NCBI GenBank assembly: GCA_965261725.1
Contig: CBDHDU010000024.1
Coordinates: forward strand, 24,440-88,439
From: CANDOC01 sp965261725
Lineage (GTDB): Bacteria; Pseudomonadota; Gammaproteobacteria; Pseudomonadales; Endozoicomonadaceae
Length of the DNA stretch: 64,000 bases
Direction: 5' to 3'
A program made the translations under genes and the position numbers. Positions within the stretch are counted from its first letter, which is position 1. Each line of letters starts with the position of its first letter. A model generated the notes under the pieces. It worked only from the letters and a program-made list of their open reading frames with translations. It did not search any database and was not told the origin of the DNA. Below, piece after piece: positions 62,561 through 64,000 of the stretch.

Positions 62561-64000
62561 ATGAGTCAACTTGATCCCGAGTTTCAGATTATCGTCACCC
62601 TCCTTGCTATCGTAAATGATCAGCAAGAGCAGATCGGTGGCCTGGGCGATCAGGTAGCGAAACTGGAAACAGAAAATAAGGAACTCGCGGACAGACTCAA
62701 CATCAACAGCCGGAACAGCAGTAAGCCTCCCTCTACAGACGGTTATGCAAAGCCTGCTGCCAAACAGAAAGACTCATCTGCCACGGTGGAGGGTGAGCCA
62801 CAAGACGACAAACCTAACCCAAAAAGCTTACGACAGAGGTCTGGTCGAAAGCCCGGCGGTCAGAAAGGTCACAAAGGTTCAACGCTTCAGCAAGTCGCTG
62901 ACACTGACCGCACCCAATATCACCCGGTTATAGACTGTGAGAAGTGCCATCAGTCCCTGCACTCTGCAAACATTGCCAAGTTGGTTGAAAGGCAAGTATT
63001 TGAACCGGGTCGTTTTGGTCACTTTGAAGTGACAGCCCATGTGGCCGAAATCAAAGAGTGCCGCTGCGGTCACATGACACAAGCCCGTTTCCCTGAAGGA
63101 GTTGATGCTCACGTGCAGTATGGACCGGTGACTCAGGCGCTGGCCGTGTATCTTTGTCAGTATCAACTTATACCTTGCAAGCGTGCCTCCCAGTTCTTCA
63201 TGGATATTTTCGGATTGGAAGTCAGTCCGGGTTCCATCTGCACCTTCCAGAGCAATGCTTATGACCGGTTAGCCAGCACTGAGCAGGCAATTAGTGACGC
63301 CCTTAAGGTTGAACCCATTGCAGGCGCTGATGAAACAGGCATGAGAGTAGCCGGAGCGCTGTGGTGGATGCATGTCCTGCGTACTGACAAGTGGACGTAC
63401 TATCATCTGGACTTGAGTAAAGGACATTCCGCCATAGAGACGATGGGTATTTTGCTGACCTTTGCCGGGATACTGGTTCATGACCACTACAAGGTTTACT
63501 TCCGCTATGCTGCGGCTCATGTACTCTGCAATGCCCACCACCTGAGGGAGTTACAGGGTGTCGTTGATCGCGACTGCAACTATCTTGCGGCTCGTCTTCA
63601 GCGGCTGCTGAGACTGGCCTGTCACCTCAGCAATGGTTTTAGAAAGCTGGGAATGAAGGCGATGCCGGAATCCATCCGCCAGCGTATCTCTTCACTGTTC
63701 GAGCGAACAGCAAAAAGGGCGCAAGCGGAAGAAGCCGACTATATGGAACGAGTACGGCAACGGTTGGGGCGTGACAAAGTCAAGAATACGAAAGCGTTCA
63801 ACTTGTTTAAGCGGTTGGTGGAGTACAAGGACGAAACTTTGAGGTTCATGACCGACCTCAACATCCCCTTCGACAATAATGGCAGCGAACAAGACATCAG
63901 AAATGGCAAGGTGAAGCAAAAAATATCGGGCTGCATCAGAAGCGAGGAAGGGGCGAAATGGTATTGCCGAATACGAAGTTATGTTTCATCTGCGAGAAAG
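62561..64000 (+). CDS. IS66-type transposase, partial at the window end
   Basis: ATG 62561 opens 480 codons with no stop before the window edge: MSQLDPEFQIIVTLLAIVND, coiled coil QIGGLGDQVAKLETENKELAD, then RNSSKPPSTDGYAKP and RSGRKPGGQKGHKGSTL (typical IS66-like N-terminal segment), CEKCH and CRCG zinc-type cysteines, then the DDE core: IAGADETGMRV (D), LVHDHYKVYFRY (D), IPFDNNGSEQDIRNGKVKQK (E region). It differs from the other two IS66-type transposases in the window. Confidence 0.88.
   Translation, partial: MSQLDPEFQIIVTLLAIVNDQQEQIGGLGDQVAKLETENKELADRLNINSRNSSKPPSTDGYAKPAAKQKDSSATVEGEPQDDKPNPKSLRQRSGRKPGGQKGHKGSTLQQVADTDRTQYHPVIDCEKCHQSLHSANIAKLVERQVFEPGRFGHFEVTAHVAEIKECRCGHMTQARFPEGVDAHVQYGPVTQALAVYLCQYQLIPCKRASQFFMDIFGLEVSPGSICTFQSNAYDRLASTEQAISDALKVEPIAGADETGMRVAGALWWMHVLRTDKWTYYHLDLSKGHSAIETMGILLTFAGILVHDHYKVYFRYAAAHVLCNAHHLRELQGVVDRDCNYLAARLQRLLRLACHLSNGFRKLGMKAMPESIRQRISSLFERTAKRAQAEEADYMERVRQRLGRDKVKNTKAFNLFKRLVEYKDETLRFMTDLNIPFDNNGSEQDIRNGKVKQKISGCIRSEEGAKWYCRIRSYVSSARK

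Overview
The window most resembles a chromosome segment of an IS-rich, host-associated gammaproteobacterium of the Oceanospirillales / Endozoicomonas type. The clues are gamma-like CodB/CodA and MenB sequences, the ubiUV pair, tmcA, slyB, and a very high density of insertion sequences and recent pseudogenes. The genus is inference; the gammaproteobacterial placement is firmer.

Layout. Bases 1-657 hold the 3' end of a 23S rRNA, a 5S rRNA and the operon terminator. From 2431 to 17642 lies a single former operon, codBA (cytosine permease and cytosine deaminase), now in pieces. An IS66-like element sits in codB. A 9.5-kb composite element sits in codA, bounded by two ISL3-family copies and flanked by one 8-bp target duplication. 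codA also carries a single-base frameshift and a second, unrelated ISL3 element. Both ISL3 copies of the composite have their transposase gene split by an apparently ORF-less group II intron of about 790 bp. The cargo between them holds an ISKra4-type element, two decayed transposases and two unrecognised ORFs.

Bases 17690-25554 are a CS1/alpha-type chaperone-usher fimbrial locus: usher, minor subunit, pilin, a second pilin broken by an IS, then a divergent subunit and chaperone. Bases 26265-38076 are mostly housekeeping: tmcA, a eukaryote-like HisA, a lipoprotein pair with one member decayed, ispG, glpK, putP, ppiC and small conserved proteins. Bases 38255-46842 carry menFDHBC and menE, the route from chorismate to DHNA-CoA in menaquinone synthesis; two secreted-protein genes separate menC from menE. 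Next come thpR, a JAMM-like gene split by a 163-bp MITE, a frameshifted M23 peptidase gene, and ubiUV for O2-independent ubiquinone hydroxylation. A second, identical MITE in inverted orientation follows. Bases 52399-57407 hold slyB, a hotdog thioesterase, a short cereblon-like (CULT) fragment, a rhodanese, a stand-alone ilvM behind an attenuator-like leader, a YdcH protein and a type II DAHP synthase.

A tRNA-Pro(CGG) at 57509-57585 marks a probable island boundary. Just beyond it is a tyrosine integrase gene cut in two by a 3.7-kb IS66 element that carries a secreted TPR-repeat gene as passenger. The window ends inside another IS66-type transposase.

The most unusual features are: (1) the intron-bearing ISL3 copies, whose catalytic residues lie in different exons; (2) the IS66 element with a TPR passenger gene containing three identical 111-bp repeats and a 7-bp microsatellite; (3) the attenuator-like leader before ilvM, whose leader peptide is Met-rich rather than Ile/Leu/Val-rich; and (4) the cereblon-like fragment.
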